From DATEAV01 sp964513155 (GTDB taxonomy: Bacteria > Chloroflexota > Anaerolineae > Anaerolineales > E44-bin32), in the NCBI GenBank assembly GCA_964513155.1, contig CAZEMA010000005.1, positions 1 to 50,223 on the forward strand: a stretch of DNA of 50,223 bases, given 5' to 3'. Below the pieces are notes generated by a model, which had not been told where the DNA came from, ran no database searches, and worked only from the letters and a program-made list of their open reading frames with translations. The number at the start of each line of letters is the position of its first letter. The first letter of the stretch is position 1. Positions 1-8,924 of the stretch are shown in pieces. The position numbers were made by a program, and so were the translations under genes.

Positions 1-171
1 GGCGGTGTCTTGCCCGCCGAGTTGTGCGAGAATGTGTGAGGCGATGCCCGAGCCGCCGGGTCGCTCAGTTCGAGGCTGTTATGCCGCTTGTGACCGCGCT
101 CACCGAGCGCAGCGCTGCCAAGGCACCGGCGAGACTTCAGGAGGCAATTGGTCGGACATGGAGGGATGAAG

Positions 172-1305
172 ATGAGGCTCCTTGATCGGCTGTTCCGAAA
201 GAAGGACGAGCGAGCACAAGCCAAGAGACGGGTAGAAAGGCTGAAGACAAACAAGGATGTTGAGGGTCTGACAAATGCCCTTCATGACGTTAATCCGGAT
301 GTCCGCGAAAACGCAGCCTTGGCTCTCGGAGAGATCGGAGATCTTGGGGCAATTGAACCATTGATTGAGGTCCTGAAGGACGGACATCAATCCGACTGGG
401 TTCGCCGCGCAGCAATCGATGCCCTGGGCAAAATGGGAGGCGAAAGTGCGGTTGAACCTCTCATCGATGCTCTGAACGAGATCAATCTCAGAGCTAAGGC
501 GGCTGACGCGCTCGGTAAGCTAAAGCGTTCAAGAGCAGTGCAGCCCCTCATTGGCGTATTAGAGGTGGGCGATACCCCTTCCCAGCTGAACGCGCAGACC
601 GCTCTCTGCAACATCGGGGAATCGGCTGTTGAACCCCTCTGCCAGGCACTAAGAGACAAGGGAATGGCCAACAGATGGCTGGCAGCGCAAGCCCTCGGAA
701 GGATAGGTGATGAAGCGGCGGTGGAACCCCTGATCAAGGCACTAGAGGATGATTCGTCGTGGATGCGAAGGGTGTCGGCCGAAGCTCTCGCAAGTATAGG
801 AGACACTCGGGCAATTGAGCCGTTGAGAATGCTCCTCACAGTGACTGAAGTAAGTAGAGTCCTAGCAGGGGAGTTGCCCGTCGGCGACGCAACACATGTA
901 CTCACAGCCGTTGCTGACGCTTTCGGAAGGATCACAAGGGATCCGAATCTGGCAAACAATCTTCTATGTGCCAGTAAGCAGGCACTTGGGGAATTCAGCG
1001 AAGAGCGGCTGGCGCCGCTGAAAGGAGAACGCGCAATATCCATGCAGGACTATGCGACCTTCTTCAATCAGCTAGCAGCCGCTCTAGCAGCATCCGATGC
1101 GGAGGTTGTCCGCGCAAGACACAGAGTATACTGCGCGCAATGTGGGCTTCAATTCGGAAGGGAGGCTTTGCAGCACCTGTACCTCTTTGGTCCATCTAGC
1201 ACATTGAGGCCACAGATCTGGGAAGCCACCGAAGCGGGGATGGCCATCCGATCGGGACACTGTCCAAGCTGCGGTCATTCCACAGTCAGGATCGTCGTTG
1301 ATTAG
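172..1305 (+). CDS. HEAT-repeat protein with C-terminal zinc ribbon
   Basis: A 377-aa protein made largely of tandem PBS-lyase/HEAT-like repeats. The unit 'AVEPLI.AL.D....R..AA.ALG.IGD' recurs about seven times over residues 25-230. The C-terminus carries two CxxC pairs (YCAQCG and GHCPSCG) spaced like a zinc ribbon. HEAT solenoids are protein-protein scaffolds, and the ribbon could bind a metal or a nucleic acid; the partner is unknown. I chose ATG 172 because GGAGGG (160-165) sits 6 bases upstream. ATG 166 and TTG 148 in the same frame are alternatives, but their spacing is worse. The protein is probably cytoplasmic, with no signal peptide or membrane segment. The 170 bases before it hold no gene I can support; one Arg-rich frame is open from base 3 to a stop at 183-185, without recognisable similarity. 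Confidence 0.85.
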   Translation: MRLLDRLFRKKDERAQAKRRVERLKTNKDVEGLTNALHDVNPDVRENAALALGEIGDLGAIEPLIEVLKDGHQSDWVRRAAIDALGKMGGESAVEPLIDALNEINLRAKAADALGKLKRSRAVQPLIGVLEVGDTPSQLNAQTALCNIGESAVEPLCQALRDKGMANRWLAAQALGRIGDEAAVEPLIKALEDDSSWMRRVSAEALASIGDTRAIEPLRMLLTVTEVSRVLAGELPVGDATHVLTAVADAFGRITRDPNLANNLLCASKQALGEFSEERLAPLKGERAISMQDYATFFNQLAAALAASDAEVVRARHRVYCAQCGLQFGREALQHLYLFGPSSTLRPQIWEATEAGMAIRSGHCPSCGHSTVRIVVD

Positions 1306-1695
1306 TCCAGATCACCAACCGGCGGCATAACAACTCGCCAGACTGTGCGACAAGTCGGGCCGGTGCGGGCCTGTCCCTCATGGCTAGCGCGGATTGACAC
1401 GGAAGTGTGAGCAGAGTGCTTTGCAGGCCCGCGATCCTCGCCTCCAGTGGGAACGCGATTCGCGATTTTTGGGGTTTCCACACAGTCTCTCGCTGCAGCT
1501 GGCCCGGCCGGCGTGCGGAACGTTGGAGCTCGTCTTGCCTGTCGAGTTGCCGGAGAGCGGCAGGCCGTGCGATGGCTCGCGAAGTACGAGGCCGCTTAGC
1601 GGCGACCGTGCGAGGCGCTCTTAGCAGAGGCGCAACGGCTGACGACGTTCTCGGCCAACCAGCGGAAGCTGCAACACCGATAAGGAGCATCGCTC
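1306..1695. other. intergenic stretch, no gene seen
   Basis: These 390 bases have short open frames on both strands, but none has a good ribosome binding site or a recognisable protein. An AAGGAG-like site just before 1696 belongs to the next gene. I see no RNA gene and no hairpin with a T-run. Confidence 0.5.
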
Positions 1696-3129
1696 ATGAA
1701 AACGCCTCAAGAGTACATCGACAGCCTGGCGGCAATGAAACACAACGTGTGGATGAACGGTCAGAAGATCGAGCGGCCCTGGGAACACCCTCAGATCGTC
1801 CCAGGGGTCAACATCGTCTGCCTGACCTATGAATGGCCTCAGAAGGCGGAATACCAGGCGATGGTGACCGCCACCTCGCACCTGACCGGCCAGCCCATCA
1901 ACCGGTTCACTCACATCCACCAGAGCACGCAAGACTTGCAGAAGAAGGTGGAGATGACCCGGCTCTACTGCCGAGCGACAGGCTGCATTCAGCGCTGCAT
2001 GGGCGTGGATGCCCTCAACGCCCTCTCCATCATCACCCATCACTCCGACAGCATGTTTGGCACCCAGTATTTCCCTCGCCTGCTGGAGTACCTCAAGTAC
2101 TTCCAGCAGAACGATCTGGTGGCAAACGCGGCCATGACCGACGTTAAAGGGGATCGCTCCCTGCGACCCCATCAGCAGGCCGACCCCGATCTGTATCTGC
2201 ATGTGGTGGAGAGGAAGAAGGACGGCATCGTGGTGCGCGGCGCCAAGGCTCACAACACCTTGGCTCCCTATGCCCACGAGTTGATCGTCTTGCCCACCCG
2301 GGATATGCGTGAGGAGGACGCAGACTACGCCGTAGCCTTTGCCGTTCCCGCCGATGCGCCTGGGATCACCATGATCTGTCGGGGGGCGTCGCCGGCGGTC
2401 AAGCGGGAGATGGCGGCGCCCGTCAGTTCACGCTATGCCAGCGTGGAATCACTGACCATCTTTGACAACGTCTTTGTGCCCTGGGAGAGGGTCTTCCTGT
2501 GCGGTGAGTGGCAGCTGGCCGGCTATCTGGCGGAAACCTTTGCCACCTATCACCGCCATTCTTACTGCGGCTGCAAGCCGGCCATCTCCGACATCCTTCT
2601 GGGCGCCGCGGCACTGGTGGCCGAGTACAACGGCATCCAGAATGCCCACCATGTGCGCGACAAGCTGACGGAGTTCATGATTACTGCCGAACTTGTCCAT
2701 GCTTGCGGCCTGGCCGCCTCCCTCAAGGGGCAGGCGATGACCTCGGGCACCTACTTACCCGACCTGGCCTTCGCCAACGTGGGGAAGTACTACGCCGGCA
2801 CTCATTTGCACCATGAGGTTGAGCTGTTGCAGGACCTGGCCGGCGGGCTGGTGGTGACCATGCCCTCCGAGGAGGACTATCGAAGCCCGGAGATGGGCGG
2901 CTACCTGAAGAAGTACCTGGCCGGGCCTGCGGATGTGGCCGTGGATGACCGGGTCCGCTGTTTTCGGCTGATCGAGGACATGACCGCCTCCAAGTTCGCC
3001 GGCCTGCTCATGGTGGCTGGGGTGCATGGCGGCGGATCACCGGAGGCGGAGCGAATGGCCATCTACAGGAGCTACGACCTGGAGAGCAGGAAGGTGATGG
3101 CCAAGCGGGCGGCAGGGATCGAAGTGTAG
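1696..3129 (+). CDS. 4-hydroxybutyryl-CoA dehydratase / HpaB-family flavoprotein
   Basis: A 477-aa member of the 4-hydroxyphenylacetate 3-hydroxylase (HpaB) superfamily, about the usual full length. It resembles the 4-hydroxybutyryl-CoA dehydratase (AbfD) branch rather than the monooxygenases. The [4Fe-4S] ligand motifs known from clostridial AbfD are present: TGCIQRCMG gives C97 and C101, and HRHSYCGCK gives H286 and C293. The threonine of the KAHxT substrate/flavin loop is T188. AbfD holds FAD and a 4Fe-4S cluster and eliminates water from 4-hydroxybutyryl-CoA by a ketyl-radical route. Monooxygenase members lack the cluster ligands. ATG 1696 follows a TAAGGAG site (1681-1687). The gene stands alone, with no CoA ligase, CoA transferase or flavin reductase next to it, so the substrate cannot be read from context. 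A different CoA-ester dehydratase of the same fold is equally possible. Confidence 0.85.
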   Translation: MKTPQEYIDSLAAMKHNVWMNGQKIERPWEHPQIVPGVNIVCLTYEWPQKAEYQAMVTATSHLTGQPINRFTHIHQSTQDLQKKVEMTRLYCRATGCIQRCMGVDALNALSIITHHSDSMFGTQYFPRLLEYLKYFQQNDLVANAAMTDVKGDRSLRPHQQADPDLYLHVVERKKDGIVVRGAKAHNTLAPYAHELIVLPTRDMREEDADYAVAFAVPADAPGITMICRGASPAVKREMAAPVSSRYASVESLTIFDNVFVPWERVFLCGEWQLAGYLAETFATYHRHSYCGCKPAISDILLGAAALVAEYNGIQNAHHVRDKLTEFMITAELVHACGLAASLKGQAMTSGTYLPDLAFANVGKYYAGTHLHHEVELLQDLAGGLVVTMPSEEDYRSPEMGGYLKKYLAGPADVAVDDRVRCFRLIEDMTASKFAGLLMVAGVHGGGSPEAERMAIYRSYDLESRKVMAKRAAGIEV

Positions 3130-3835
3130 GCCGGAAGCGCAACCTGGCCCTGCGCATCGCCTCTTGCGGAACAGGAGGTCCCCAGGTGCTCATTGACTGA
3201 TGCCGGGCATCTACGTCACACTCCTTGAAGAGACGCATCCGGCTGGATAGGGGTAGGTGCGGGCTGTTACGCATTCCCGATTGTTGGAGGCCGATGGTGT
3301 TAGGAGGGCTCGGCGCGGTCGGGCCCCCCAGGGCGCGCCACACGGGATACGAAGGCGCCGGACGGCGGACAGTCAACTCGCCCGGTTGGCAACCAGCTGA
3401 GATCATCCCGCCTGGTGACACCGCTTCGGCACAGTCGAGGGGCCGGCCGCGTTCCCATCTCTGTTGCCTCCCGGACGGGTTGGGGCTACTATACTGACGG
3501 ATCTTGGTGTCCTGCTATTGGGTCCTTGTCAGTGGCAATGCGACTCGAGACTGCTGACTGTGCACCCGGGTCACGCCGCCCGAGAGAAGCGCACCAGGAG
3601 GCGTGCGGGCAAGGCCCCGATCCATCCTCTATCTGACCCCGAAGGGTGTAACCGTGCCGATGGAAGGCCACGCCTGTGATGCTGCCGGAGCGAAAGGAAG
3701 GCGCGGACCTTCACGCCCACGGCGGCCCAACACAGAGATCCCGTTGTCCCTGTGCACCCCCCGGGGGTCGCTCAAGCGGCGCCGTGGGGATCCAATCGAT
3801 CTGCGGTCATGTGCCGCACCAGCGGAGACGATCCT
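3130..3835. other. long intergenic stretch, one weak promoter candidate
   Basis: About 700 bases between the HpaB-like gene and the next supported start. Several overlapping short frames run through it on both strands, but their compositions look like shadow translation and none has a domain. The only signal noted is a possible promoter near 3464-3492, listed separately. Confidence 0.45.
3464..3492 (+). promoter_or_regulatory. possible sigma-70-type promoter
   Basis: TTGCCT (3464-3469) and TACTAT (3487-3492) are separated by 17 bases, four matches to each consensus hexamer. A TATACT overlaps just downstream. It would drive the gene beginning at 3836 through a leader of about 340 bases. This is seen by eye only, and chance matches are common. 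Confidence 0.22.
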
Positions 3836-4453
3836 GTGGACGCTCAAAAACCTGCCACGCAGTCCGTGAGACTGACAATCGCCGCCGACATCGGCGAGGC
3901 GCCGAACATGGCCGACGTCGCGCTCTTCCTGTACGATTTCGATTCCCTGTACGAAATCGCCAGGTTGGCGGTCGATCCGCAGTACAAGTCGCACCGATTC
4001 TCGCGCTTCAGTCTCTATCGGAACGGCCGTCCCTTGATGGCCACGGATCGGATGCTGATGCGTGCCATCAGCCTGCAGTCCCCGCTCGAGGTCGTCGCCA
4101 CGGTTGCGGTTGTCGGTGGCGCAGCCACCTCCGTGGCGGCGGCGGTCTGGGCGATTGTCCAGGTCATCGAGAAGCTATACAACCTCCCGCTGAACAGGCA
4201 GAAGCTCGAACTGGAGGTGAGGAAGCTCAAGAGGGAGGAGGCGCAAGCCAGACTCCCGCTGGGCCTGCCCGAAGAGGTCCAGGACCTGGAACGACTTCTA
4301 GAACGCAGAGGGGCTGCCCCGTACCTGGAGACAGTCTCCCGTAGGCTCGTGGCCTCCGCCGTCAAGGTTCGGAGCCTGGCAATCGCGGTCGTGGAGGATC
4401 GCGCTCCTTCCGACTCCGCCGGCTCTTCCGCGCCAGAGACGAAGGATGCCTGA
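3836..4453 (+). CDS. hypothetical protein with one membrane/hydrophobic segment and coiled coil
   Basis: I do not recognise a named family. The N-terminal third (VRLTIAAD, then ALFLYDFDSLYEIARLAV) looks like a small alpha/beta domain. It is followed by a hydrophobic Ala/Val-rich stretch (about residues 83-108) that could cross the membrane once, then a charged coiled coil rich in Lys, Glu and Leu (about 115-165). The tail is low complexity. The layout resembles small bacterial proteins of the form fold, hydrophobic helix, coiled coil, found as isolated genes; function is unknown. I chose GTG 3836 because GGAG (3824-3827) lies 8 bases upstream and the conserved-looking part begins soon after. 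ATG 3809 and ATG 3752 in frame have no clear binding site. The gene is 205 codons and stands alone. Confidence 0.6.
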   Translation: MDAQKPATQSVRLTIAADIGEAPNMADVALFLYDFDSLYEIARLAVDPQYKSHRFSRFSLYRNGRPLMATDRMLMRAISLQSPLEVVATVAVVGGAATSVAAAVWAIVQVIEKLYNLPLNRQKLELEVRKLKREEAQARLPLGLPEEVQDLERLLERRGAAPYLETVSRRLVASAVKVRSLAIAVVEDRAPSDSAGSSAPETKDA

Positions 4454-4576
4454 GAGCTCGCTCTGCGCGAAGCTACCGCCAGAACGCCGGCCGGGATCGC
4501 ATGCGAATCGAGGGAAAGGAGCCGAGGGCCGCACCGTGAGAGGATAGGCTCTCGGACTCGGTGCGGCTGACACGCG

Positions 4577-5116
4577 GTGACGCTATTCAAGTTGGTGCTG
4601 ATCGTCGTCTTTGCGATCGGGTCCCTCGGGATCCTCTCTCTGTCCTGGTCCTGGCTGCGGAATCCTCGTTCATACCGGTTCTACCGCTTCTTTGCATTTG
4701 AGTTCCTGCTTGCCCTGGTGCTAGTCAACCTCCGGTTCTGGCTCAATCGACCGTGGGCGCCAATGCAGGTCTTGTCATGGCTACTTCTGCTCGCGTCCGC
4801 GTTCCTGGCCCTCCACGGGTTCGCGTTGCTGCGACGGACCGGCCAGCCATCCGGGTCAATCGAGACGACAACGGCCCTGGTGACCACCGGCGCATACCGC
4901 TACATACGCCATCCGCTCTATGCTTCCCTGCTGTACTTCGGCTGGGGCGTCTTTCTCAAGAATCCATCATTCGTGGCCGCGCTCCTGGCGGTTATCGGCT
5001 CTGTCTTCCTGTTCCTGACTGCCAGAACAGAGGAAGAAGAGAACAAGGCCAGATTCGGAGACGAGTACCTCCGGCTCATGGCTCGAACGAAGATGTTCGC
5101 GCCCTTCCTGTTCTGA
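4577..5116 (+). CDS. isoprenylcysteine carboxyl methyltransferase (ICMT)-like membrane protein
   Basis: A 179-aa integral membrane protein with four or five hydrophobic segments. It has the ICMT/phospholipid-methyltransferase signature near the C-terminus: VTTGAYRYIRHPLY, then EEEENKARFGDEYLRLM. In this superfamily the motif binds S-adenosylmethionine at the membrane face and methylates a lipid-like or prenylated substrate. Bacterial members are mostly uncharacterised, so the substrate is unknown. The GTG start at 4577 is weakly supported because no clear Shine-Dalgarno precedes it, but the first hydrophobic helix begins at once and no better start lies downstream. A second, divergent member of the superfamily lies at 22354-22980. 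Neighbours are single unrelated genes, so context does not help. Confidence 0.8.
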   Translation: MTLFKLVLIVVFAIGSLGILSLSWSWLRNPRSYRFYRFFAFEFLLALVLVNLRFWLNRPWAPMQVLSWLLLLASAFLALHGFALLRRTGQPSGSIETTTALVTTGAYRYIRHPLYASLLYFGWGVFLKNPSFVAALLAVIGSVFLFLTARTEEEENKARFGDEYLRLMARTKMFAPFLF

Positions 5117-5253
5117 ACCGCCTTGGCGGCCGCCAGGTCATTCACTGTTCGCAGATCCTCTCGCCCGGTTCACGGGTCCAGAAAGAAACGGGGAAGGGAT
5201 CCACTGGGCTCGAGGCCGTGAGCGTCCAGGAAGCGGCCTGAATCAAAGAAAGG

Positions 5254-5862
5254 ATGAATGCACCCATGGAGCTTTCCAGCACGTCAATCGAGCGTCTCCG
5301 TGTCGTGTTCAAGACTTTCAACCGATTCATGATTCTCCTTTGGCGCCTCGGCCTTGGCGCCTATGGGAATGGCACGAGGGTTGGCGGCTACGTCATGGTC
5401 ATCAAGCACACTGGGCGGAAGACCGGCCTGCCCCGCCTGACGCCTGTCAACTACGCCCTTGTTGATGGCGACATCTACTGCACCTCCGGATTCGGCGAAA
5501 CCTCCGACTGGTATCGCAACCTCCAGAGCAACCCTGCGGTTGAGGTCTGGCTGCCCGATGGCCGGTGGGCGGGGGTGGCCGAGGATGCCACCGCTTCGCC
5601 CAATCGGGTGGACTTGCTCCGCCGGGTGATCATCGCCAGTGGGTTCGCCGGGCCCCTCTTTGGGGTCAACGCCAAGAACCTTGCCGACGCGGACGTCGAG
5701 CGTCTGCTCGCGAGATACCGGATTGTACGCATCGGGCGGACGGCAGAGCTCACCGGGCGAGGAGGTCCCGGCGACCTCGCCTGGGTCTGGCCTCTGTCGA
5801 CCTTCATCCTCCTCTTCCTGCTTTCCAGGAGAGGCAAGCGCCGAGGGCATCCCCACAGGTAG
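5254..5862 (+). CDS. deazaflavin-dependent nitroreductase (DDN) family protein with C-terminal membrane anchor
   Basis: A 202-aa split-beta-barrel protein of the DDN/F420H2-dependent reductase family. The family hallmarks are KHTGRKTGLPRLTPVNY in the N-terminal half and GETSDWYRNLQSNPAVEVW about 30 residues later; these bind cofactor F420 in characterised mycobacterial and actinobacterial members. It reduces an unidentified substrate, if catalytic. Unlike the shorter paralogue at 46332, it has an added C-terminal hydrophobic stretch (WVWPLSTFILLFLLS) followed by Arg/Lys, which looks like a tail anchor. ATG 5254 is directly adjacent to AAAGG, which is too close. ATG 5266, about 11 bases from AGGA, is an equally good start and would remove four residues. 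No F420 synthesis gene is in the window. Confidence 0.85.
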   Translation: MNAPMELSSTSIERLRVVFKTFNRFMILLWRLGLGAYGNGTRVGGYVMVIKHTGRKTGLPRLTPVNYALVDGDIYCTSGFGETSDWYRNLQSNPAVEVWLPDGRWAGVAEDATASPNRVDLLRRVIIASGFAGPLFGVNAKNLADADVERLLARYRIVRIGRTAELTGRGGPGDLAWVWPLSTFILLFLLSRRGKRRGHPHR

Positions 5863-6119
5863 CCGCCCGCTGATCGGGAACCTGCTGGTTGGAGATCCCC
5901 GGAGGGGCAATGATGCGAGCTGACGTGCGCTGGCAGGGCAGCCAGCTTGCCCACAGGGCGCTTCCGATGGACCGGGACGCAGAGGCGAGGCAGGCGAACG
6001 ACGGTCGGATGCGTCTCAGCCGCGGGAATCGCGCAGCGAGATTCGACAGGCACCACGGCGCCGCCCGACATCTTGTCGCCGACTTCAATCCCGGAAATCC
6101 TTGGCCGAAGGAGCAAGAG

Positions 6120-6638
6120 ATGCCTACCCACCTCCTCGTCAGCCAACTGCAATTCGCGCGCGCCGAGTTTGTGCGGTGTATGGAGGGAGTCGGGGATGAG
6201 GAGGCTCGACGCCGCATCCTCCCCCTGAATTGCCTCAGCTGGATGGTTGGCCATCTGGCAGATCAGGAAAACCGCTATTGGGTTCTGGTGGCTCAGTCCA
6301 GGACTCTGCATCCGGAGCTGAACGCGCTCGTCGGCTATGGCCAGCCAGCCAGCACTCCCCCGCCGGACGAGATGTGGTCGGCTTGGCGGGGGATTACCGC
6401 AGCGGCGGATGTCTTCCTGGAGGGCCTGACGCCTCAGCTCCTGCAGAGCCATCTGGAACGGGAGGGAAGGCCCGTTCGCGAGAGCATCGGCACGATGCTT
6501 CTGCGCAACATCTATCACTACTGGTATCACATCGGGGAATCGCAGGCAGTACGACAGATGCTGGGTCATCATGACTTGCCGGAGTTTGTCGGAGACATGA
6601 GCTCTGCCTTCTACCGGCCCGAGTGGTCCGAAGGCTGA
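6120..6638 (+). CDS. DinB superfamily protein
   Basis: A 172-aa four-helix-bundle protein of the DinB/YfiT-like putative metalloenzyme superfamily. The usual metal-binding histidine triad is visible: H45 in MVGHLADQE, plus H133 and H137 in YHYWYHIGES. The family includes thiol S-transferases (mycothiol or bacillithiol) and many proteins of unknown activity. The typical first helix with a long acidic stretch is present. ATG 6120 is chosen because GAAGGAG (6107-6113) is 6 bases upstream. The frame stays open for a further 77 codons upstream, but that part has no domain. The gene is monocistronic as far as can be seen; the next gene starts 160 bases later. Confidence 0.85.
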   Translation: MPTHLLVSQLQFARAEFVRCMEGVGDEEARRRILPLNCLSWMVGHLADQENRYWVLVAQSRTLHPELNALVGYGQPASTPPPDEMWSAWRGITAAADVFLEGLTPQLLQSHLEREGRPVRESIGTMLLRNIYHYWYHIGESQAVRQMLGHHDLPEFVGDMSSAFYRPEWSEG

Positions 6639-6800
6639 CTCACACGCGACATCCGATCCCTGCAAGGGGCCACCTAAGCACTCGTGAGGGGCGAGGCTCC
6701 TGGGACAGGGTCATGTGGGGAGGCAGCGCGACACTTGGTGACAACGCAAGGTGGCGCGGGGCTCCAGGCCGCGTGGCATCGCTCCGAAGACCACACCGCG

Positions 6801-7277
6801 ATGGGACAGCATACCCTCAGCTACTCGCTCCAGCTAGACCTGCCGCGCGAGACGGTCTTCGCATTCTTCGCCGAAGCGGGGAACCTGGAGCGCACAACTC
6901 CACCCGAGCTTCGCTTCACGATCCTGACGTCTCTACCGATTGACATGCGCCTCGGGACCCTGATTGACTACCGCCTCAACCTATTCGGGATTCCGTTCCG
7001 GTGGAAGACTCGCATAACCGTATGGTCGCCGCCAGACGAATTCGTCGATGAGCAAGTGAAGGGCCCCTACGCTCAATGGGCACATCGCCACACTTTCCGC
7101 GACGGTCCCCCTGGGGCCACGGTTATCCACGACATGGTGCGCTTCAGCCTGCCATTGTCGCCTCTGGGGGAGATAGCCTACCCCGCGGTCCTTCTCCAAC
7201 TCAGGCGCATCTTCGGCTATCGACAACAGGCCGTGAAGTCGATTCTGATGAAGGACAGAGAAGGGGAGAGGGGTTGA
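6801..7277 (+). CDS. SRPBCC (START-like) ligand-binding protein
   Basis: A 158-aa SRPBCC/polyketide-cyclase-like helix-grip protein. It begins with a strand and helix typical of the fold (SLQLDLPRETVFAFFAEAGN) and continues with an antiparallel sheet. It ends with a long C-terminal helix (VLLQLRRIFGYRQQAVKSIL). Such proteins bind hydrophobic ligands and are rarely catalytic. ATG 6801 gives the normal domain length; the open frame extends upstream to 6684 without homology-like sequence. The stop overlaps the start of the next gene (TGATG at 7275-7279), so the two are probably translationally coupled and functionally linked. That places this soluble domain with a Cys-rich membrane protein. Confidence 0.82.
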   Translation: MGQHTLSYSLQLDLPRETVFAFFAEAGNLERTTPPELRFTILTSLPIDMRLGTLIDYRLNLFGIPFRWKTRITVWSPPDEFVDEQVKGPYAQWAHRHTFRDGPPGATVIHDMVRFSLPLSPLGEIAYPAVLLQLRRIFGYRQQAVKSILMKDREGERG

Positions 7278-7864
7278 TGCGCACGGTGCCGCCGCTTGCG
7301 ACGTGTGTTCATGATCGGTGCCTGGACTGCTCGGTCCGAGAAGTGGTGCATTGCCACTTCCGGATCTGGGATCTCTTGCGTTTCATGGCTATCGCGTTGC
7401 CCGGGTTGCTCCTGGGGGCTCTTGCGATCCAGATGCACCAACCCCAATGCCTGGTCCCTTGGGCCATAGGCTGCGCTGCCTTCTTTGGACTTGTCGAGAC
7501 CCGCGTCCTCTGCTCCCACTGCCCTCACTACGCCCAGTCGGGGAGGGTTCTCCGCTGCTGGGCTAACTACGGCTCCCCGAAGCTGTGGAGATACCGCCCA
7601 GGGCCCCTCTCGAGAGCTGAGAGGTTTGTGCTTCTCTGTGGCTTTGCCGCCATCTGGGGCTTCCCTCTGGGGACTGCATTGGTCGGAAGGGGTATCGTTC
7701 TGGCCGGCGCGATGGTGATTGCCACTGCAGGCTTCTATGCCGCCCTCAGGCGGCGGTTCTGCTCCAGGTGTATGAACTTCGCATGCCCGCTGAACGTAGT
7801 TCCGCAGCTGGCGAGAGACGGTTTCCTTGCGGTGAATCCGTCAGTCTCTCAGGGCAGGAAGTAG
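7277..7864 (+). CDS. cysteine-rich four-helix membrane protein
   Basis: A 195-aa protein with about four hydrophobic segments (near residues 35-52, 58-75, 112-132 and 137-154) and three Cys clusters. They are DRCLDC at the N-terminus, CSHCPHYAQ with a later RCWANYG in the middle, and RRRFCSRCMNFACPLN at the C-terminus. The pairs look able to hold zinc or iron-sulfur clusters at the membrane surface. I know of no characterised family member and give no function. ATG 7277 overlaps the stop of the SRPBCC gene and is preceded by a strong purine-rich site (GGGGAGAGGGG, 7262-7272), which indicates coupling. A redox or sensor role is only a guess from the cysteines. Confidence 0.75.
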   Translation: MRTVPPLATCVHDRCLDCSVREVVHCHFRIWDLLRFMAIALPGLLLGALAIQMHQPQCLVPWAIGCAAFFGLVETRVLCSHCPHYAQSGRVLRCWANYGSPKLWRYRPGPLSRAERFVLLCGFAAIWGFPLGTALVGRGIVLAGAMVIATAGFYAALRRRFCSRCMNFACPLNVVPQLARDGFLAVNPSVSQGRK

Positions 7865-8044
7865 GAGATGACTACCCTGGGGACCCGCGAGCGCGCAGGT
7901 GATAGGGCGGCCCGGCGAGCCGCGGGTCAGGGAATACCCGAGGACAACGCAGGCCCCGAATTGGGCGGGGGTGATATTGCACGCGACCCGATGGCCGTGG
8001 TTTGACGTACCTAGCGATGAATCCTGACGCCGCGGTGGCGCCAC

Positions 8045-8066
8045 GCGGATCTGAATGCCGATCCGC
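8045..8066. repeat. short perfect inverted repeat
   Basis: GCGGATC (8045-8051) pairs with GATCCGC (8060-8066) around an 8-base loop, between the Cys-rich membrane protein gene and the metallopeptidase gene. There is no T-run, so it is not a typical terminator. It could be a leader hairpin or chance. Confidence 0.3.
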
Positions 8067-8105
8067 GCCGCAGCTCTGCTGGCCGAGAAGGGAAGTCAAG
8101 CCCCC

Positions 8106-8924
8106 ATGAAGTCAACACTGAGGGAGGGAGTGACTCTGGTCTTCGATTCTCTCGAACAGGCCACGGCGGACGTCATCGGCAGCGCCTGTGCCAAGGCGGT
8201 TCCCATCGTGCAAGAGAGCTGGGGTCTGAGGTTGCCTGCCCAATGCCGGATCTATGTGATGAGCTCGTGGTGGGGGTTCTTCTTTCAGTCTGCCCCCTGG
8301 GCTTGGCGAATACTGCTGGCGGTGACGATACCCTTCTGGGGCTTCCGCGCCCGAAGAACGTGGCCGTACAGCGCCGCCTGGACGCAACGGTACGGGCGGC
8401 GAGTGGCGATCGGACTGAAGCCGCGGCGCCTGTTGGAGCAGAGCGACAAGAGCTACAGTGTCCGGATCTTCGCCGAAAAGGCGGACATGGAGACGAATCT
8501 CCAGCACGTCACCTGCCACGAGTTGGTCCACGCTTGTTCGGCGGAACTGAGGCTGCCTCCGTGGCTCAACGAAGGCATCGCTGTGGTGACGGTGGATCGA
8601 TTCCTGGGGAAGCAGACGATCCAACAAGAATCGCTGGGGTTGCTCCGGGACTATCAGCCCAAGGGGCCGCCTCCCACCTACCGCGAGATGTCTCGCATGA
8701 GCGCGCGGGCCTTCCCCTATCATGCGGTGCGCGGCTACTGGATCGTCCGATACCTCGAGGAGGTATCCCCCGGCTTCCTGAGACGCATGTTTTCGGCCCG
8801 TCGTACCCCGGAGGCGATTGAACGAGAGGTGGCCAGGCAAGCGGGGTTGGCGCCGGAATCCTTCTGGAAGGAGATCGATGGGGTCGTCGTCGGTCACTTC
8901 GAGAGGCAGCGGGCAAGCGTTTAG
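8106..8924 (+). CDS. gluzincin metallopeptidase (peptidase MA-like)
   Basis: A 272-aa protein with the zinc-peptidase motif HELVH (H138, E139, H142) and the downstream third ligand in WLNEGIA (E156). This is the pattern of the peptidase MA-like gluzincin superfamily (M1/M61-like minimal domains). A Trp- and Phe-rich hydrophobic stretch (about residues 55-80) precedes the catalytic part and may be an internal membrane hairpin. The C-terminal half is helical, as is usual for these proteins. ATG 8106 has AAGGGAA about 11 bases upstream; an in-frame ATG at 8055 has no binding site. All catalytic residues are intact. The substrate is unknown and neighbours give no hint. Confidence 0.82.
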   Translation: MKSTLREGVTLVFDSLEQATADVIGSACAKAVPIVQESWGLRLPAQCRIYVMSSWWGFFFQSAPWAWRILLAVTIPFWGFRARRTWPYSAAWTQRYGRRVAIGLKPRRLLEQSDKSYSVRIFAEKADMETNLQHVTCHELVHACSAELRLPPWLNEGIAVVTVDRFLGKQTIQQESLGLLRDYQPKGPPPTYREMSRMSARAFPYHAVRGYWIVRYLEEVSPGFLRRMFSARRTPEAIEREVARQAGLAPESFWKEIDGVVVGHFERQRASV

